A stretch of DNA of 8,010 nucleotides from Cytophagales bacterium (lineage in GTDB: Bacteria > Bacteroidota > Bacteroidia > Cytophagales > Cyclobacteriaceae): contig JAGUUF010000261.1 of the NCBI GenBank assembly GCA_020063545.1, positions 1-8,010 on the forward strand, given 5' to 3'. The position numbers were made by a program, and so were the translations under genes. Of this stretch, positions 5,373-8,010 are shown one piece after another; the stretch's first letter is position 1; each line of letters begins with the position of its first letter. A model generated the notes under the pieces. That model made no database searches. It saw only the letters and a list, made by a program, of their open reading frames with translations, and had not been told where the DNA came from.

Positions 5373-7997
5373 TTATTGAACACCAGGCTTAACCACATCA
5401 ACCACCTGTCCTTTTCTTCGGGCGTAAATCGAGCGGTCGTACATGGCCTCGCAGCTTACGGCCGGTAAATAGTACGTACCGGTGTAGCTTGCGGTAAGCA
5501 ATACGCGGAATGTTTTCCGCTGGCCGCCACCCAAATCAAAATAGGTATAAACACGGTCATCGCGGATGTCCTGGTACGTTGGCGTATCGCCACCGGCCCG
5601 GGCAATTGCCTCATCAAGGCGCAGGTTGTTGATTTCCCAACCCGATGGAAAAATCTGCGCTAAGGCAAGGTTCTTATATGCCCCCCGCACACCCGTGTTG
5701 CTAATCGTAACCGATGCCATAAACTCGGTGCCTTGTTCAAGGCGTGAAGGATCGAGGATGCGACCGCTCATATCCAAATAGCTTACACTGATGCCCAGGT
5801 TGCTGGATTCCTCCTGCTCATCACCCCGTGCGGGAACGCCCTCTGCAATTAACCTGACAAACAACACGCCACTGCTTTGGCTGGTGATTTTCAACGCAGG
5901 TGATGAAACTCCGTCAACCGAAAGCGACACCTGCGCCACCGGTAAATCGGTTGAAGCTGTTACCTCTTTACCGCCATAACTGTACACGAACTTCAACTCC
6001 CCGCGCTTTTCTGCTGTAGCAAACGCACCTGCCGCTTTCAGGCACCACGCCACCGCCTGGGTACTCATCCAGTACGAGGCATTGCTCAACGAAGAAGAAA
6101 TATCTTTCAGCAGGTCGAACGCCTTTGCCCGTTCATTCAGCAGCACCATCGTTTCAAGGATAATGGCTTTATCGCGCACGTCCGATCCATACGAATACGC
6201 CATTTCCTGGTAGGGCTTAACCGTGGCGGGAAGGTTCTCAATCAGTTTCTTTGCCGCTTCGGGCTGGCCGGCCCGTACATAGGCTGCCGCCAGCATCCAG
6301 GCGGCCGTTACCGGCAGGTTGCTCTGCTCGCGCAGGCGGTTCATGGCACCCAGTTCCGGATCACCGGCTACAGCCAACGCATACAACCGGTACGCCTGGA
6401 TCAGTTCGCTGCTGTATGCCTCCTGGCTCTTGCGCCAGGCTTGGGCGCGGTTCCGCTGAAATTTCTTCCAGCGCTTAATCATATCGCCCGGAACAAAATA
6501 TCCTTTCAGTTCGGCTTCCACCAAAAAATGCCCGGCATAGGTGGTTGACCAGCTGTCGGTGTCTTCAGCACCAGGCCAGTACGAAAAACCACCATCCCGC
6601 TGCTGAAATGACTTCAGCCTGTCGATACCGGCTTTAATGTTACCCTGAATGGCTGCACGCTCGCCATCGGTTAATGCTTTTACCTGTTCAAGGTACAACT
6701 GCGGAAATACCGAAGAAGTTGTCTGCTCAATGCATCCGTAAGGATATTGGAGCAGGTATTTCATCCGCTGGCCCAGGTTAATCGGTGGAAGCGTTGACAC
6801 CTCCAGCGTTGCCGAATTGGTGCCCGCCATGCCCACCGGTGCGGCCGTAACCGACCAGGTTTTGCCGGCCTCAACGATGGCCTCCTGAACTTTTGTTACC
6901 GGGGGGTTGGGATTTCTGACCTGGATGTTGATAACATCCTTCGAAGTATAGTTACCGGAAGTTGCCGTTACCTCTACCTTTCCCCAACCCAGCATGCTTT
7001 TTACTTCAAGGTCGAAATCGAGTGTCAGGTCGGAGCCGGTCATGGCAATATTTTGCGATTGTTGCTTCACTTGTAGCGGACCGCTGGTTTTTACTTCTAC
7101 TTTAACATTACGGATGTCTTTCTCCATCGTAAACAGCGTTACCGGCAGTTTCAGTTTTTCTTCCGGGCCCAACACCCGTGGCAAGGTGGCCAGTACCATC
7201 AGGGGCTTGCGCACGGGTGTAGCTTTTTCGGCAGAACCATAGGCTCCTTCGTAGCCGGCAACGACCATGGTTTTTACCGACCCGATGTAATTGGGCATGG
7301 TAAAGCGGTGCTCGCCCCTTCCTCCTGCCAGCGTAAAGGGTCCGAAGAATTTTACTACCGGCTTAAACCGGTTGGCTTTGGCATCATCGTCTTTGGCCAT
7401 CAGTTCCATATCACCGCCAATGGCCAGCAGGCGTTCAATCTTTCCGCCAAACGATCCGATAACCTGGTCGTACAAGTCCCACGTTTTTACGCCCAGCGCT
7501 TCGCGTGCATAAAACCGCTTCCACGGATCGGGTGTTTTGAAGCGGGTAAGGTCAAGCAGGCCTTCATCCACCATGGCAAGGGTGTAGGTCATTTTACGTT
7601 TACTCTTTTCCGATACGCGGATAACAACTTCCTGCCCCGGTTCAAGCACATCGGGCATTTCAATAACCGGTTCAAGGTGTGTTTGCGGATCTTCAACAAT
7701 CATCGGGATAACGCCATACAACCGTATGGGCAGGTCGTTCACTGTTTGATTGTGCGGCTGCACCAGGGTTACGTGCACGAACACATTGGGAGTCATGTCG
7801 CGGGTAACGGTAAATGAAAAAGGTGTATCTCCTTGTTTGGTTTCCACCCAGTAACTTTCAATTACACGGCTTCCGTTTTCAATGCTTACCAGCGCGCGGC
7901 CCGGGGCGCTGCCGGGTATTACAATACTTGCCTTTTCACCTATCGCGTAGGCGGGCTTATCCGATGAGAATGACAGCATGGTTGCCGCATCGGTGCC
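5373..7997 (-). CDS. Alpha-2-macroglobulin family protein (YfhM-like), C-terminal part, 5' end missing
   Basis: The frame stays open to the right edge, so the Met codon at 7977-7979 is internal and the true start lies beyond the contig; the last genomic codon is 7995-7997. About 874 residues are visible, probably somewhat under half of the protein. Numbering from that Met, residues 1-120 are macroglobulin-like beta domains (FSSDKPAYAIGEKASIVIPG). Residues about 209-265 are the A2M signature domain (FFGPFTLAGGRGEHRFTMPN), with a charged, probably flexible segment before it (about 176-208). The thioester domain starts near 400 and carries the intact CxEQ motif C416-I-E-Q419 (codons 6723-6734) in YPYGCIEQTTSSVFPQLYL. 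A helical toroid follows to about 655, with GGFSYWPG at 463-470, then C-terminal beta domains to 868. Such proteins trap attacking proteases, which become covalently caught through the thioester, in the periplasm. Adjacency to pbpC is a recurrent bacterial pairing. Confidence 0.93.
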   Translation of the reverse strand, partial: GTDAATMLSFSSDKPAYAIGEKASIVIPGSAPGRALVSIENGSRVIESYWVETKQGDTPFSFTVTRDMTPNVFVHVTLVQPHNQTVNDLPIRLYGVIPMIVEDPQTHLEPVIEMPDVLEPGQEVVIRVSEKSKRKMTYTLAMVDEGLLDLTRFKTPDPWKRFYAREALGVKTWDLYDQVIGSFGGKIERLLAIGGDMELMAKDDDAKANRFKPVVKFFGPFTLAGGRGEHRFTMPNYIGSVKTMVVAGYEGAYGSAEKATPVRKPLMVLATLPRVLGPEEKLKLPVTLFTMEKDIRNVKVEVKTSGPLQVKQQSQNIAMTGSDLTLDFDLEVKSMLGWGKVEVTATSGNYTSKDVINIQVRNPNPPVTKVQEAIVEAGKTWSVTAAPVGMAGTNSATLEVSTLPPINLGQRMKYLLQYPYGCIEQTTSSVFPQLYLEQVKALTDGERAAIQGNIKAGIDRLKSFQQRDGGFSYWPGAEDTDSWSTTYAGHFLVEAELKGYFVPGDMIKRWKKFQRNRAQAWRKSQEAYSSELIQAYRLYALAVAGDPELGAMNRLREQSNLPVTAAWMLAAAYVRAGQPEAAKKLIENLPATVKPYQEMAYSYGSDVRDKAIILETMVLLNERAKAFDLLKDISSSLSNASYWMSTQAVAWCLKAAGAFATAEKRGELKFVYSYGGKEVTASTDLPVAQVSLSVDGVSSPALKITSQSSGVLFVRLIAEGVPARGDEQEESSNLGISVSYLDMSGRILDPSRLEQGTEFMASVTISNTGVRGAYKNLALAQIFPSGWEINNLRLDEAIARAGGDTPTYQDIRDDRVYTYFDLGGGQRKTFRVLLTASYTGTYYLPAVSCEAMYDRSIYARRKGQVVDVVKPGVQ

Positions 7998-8010
7998 AGA
8001 TCGGAAGAGC
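7998..8010 (+). other. Illumina TruSeq adapter remnant (non-genomic)
   Basis: The last 13 bases are AGATCGGAAGAGC, exactly the shared start of the Illumina TruSeq adapter, in the orientation expected when a read runs through its insert into the adapter at a contig's 3' end. A 13-base exact match placed precisely at the end is very unlikely by chance. The frame of the alpha-2-macroglobulin gene stays open through it, so gene callers would add about four false residues. Confidence 0.93.

Noticed and set aside
5340..5375. A TAnnTTTG-type promoter for the GxxExxY gene (TAAAGTTG on the minus strand)
   Set aside because: It has one mismatch at an important position and I did not find a convincing upstream element; read-through from the alpha-2-macroglobulin gene explains expression as well.
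4918..5376. Target-site duplication flanking the GxxExxY unit
   Set aside because: The bases outside the repeats (GAATGCA on the left, CAACTTT on the right) are not a convincing direct repeat.
7308..7817. A 169-codon + strand open frame opposite the alpha-2-macroglobulin gene
   Set aside because: It lies wholly inside a well-conserved coding region on the other strand and has no domain or start signals.

Overview
The window reads as a fragment of a Bacteroidota genome, most likely from the Cytophagales. This rests on protein flavour (a TPR/degenerate sensor-kinase protein with an N-A-H-K box, an OmpA-family protein of the type seen in this phylum, a CxEQ alpha-2-macroglobulin followed by penicillin-binding protein 1C), on the absence of clear Shine-Dalgarno sequences, and on a TAnnTTTG-type promoter candidate. 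The + strand ends with 13 bases (7998-8010) identical to the start of the Illumina TruSeq adapter, so the window is almost certainly the end of a draft or metagenomic contig and its last 13 bases are not genomic.

Layout: (1) 2-784, + strand: the C-terminal part of a TPR/transmembrane/coiled-coil protein ending in a histidine-kinase dimerisation-like helix with no ATPase domain. (2) 781-1992, - strand: a secreted protein with an N-terminal SPOR-like region and a C-terminal OmpA-like domain, meeting gene 1 tail to tail in a shared CTAG. (3) 1993-2084: a short AT-rich spacer holding the candidate promoter of gene 2 and an 8-bp inverted repeat. (4) 2085-7997, - strand: a tightly packed operon transcribed right to left, running alpha-2-macroglobulin (3' part only) > GxxExxY protein > DUF4440/NTF2-like secreted protein > penicillin-binding protein 1C (pbpC). 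No gap between genes exceeds about 100 bases. No RNA gene or CRISPR was seen.

How the genes fit together: alpha-2-macroglobulin with pbpC is a known bacterial pairing (yfhM-pbpC in E. coli), thought to combine protease trapping with peptidoglycan repair when the envelope is breached. The OmpA/SPOR protein also fits cell-wall work, so most of the window concerns the envelope.

The most interesting structure is a compact AT-rich unit of about 441 bp (4927-5367) between the alpha-2-macroglobulin gene and the DUF4440 gene. It consists of one GxxExxY gene (a predicted PD-(D/E)XK-like fold) closely bracketed by imperfect inverted repeats of about 28 bp, built from CGC-W-GAT units about 9-10 bases apart. 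It looks like a small mobile or repeat-associated cassette that entered the operon. The DUF4440 reading frame now begins inside the cassette's gene, and its first residues are translated from the repeat.
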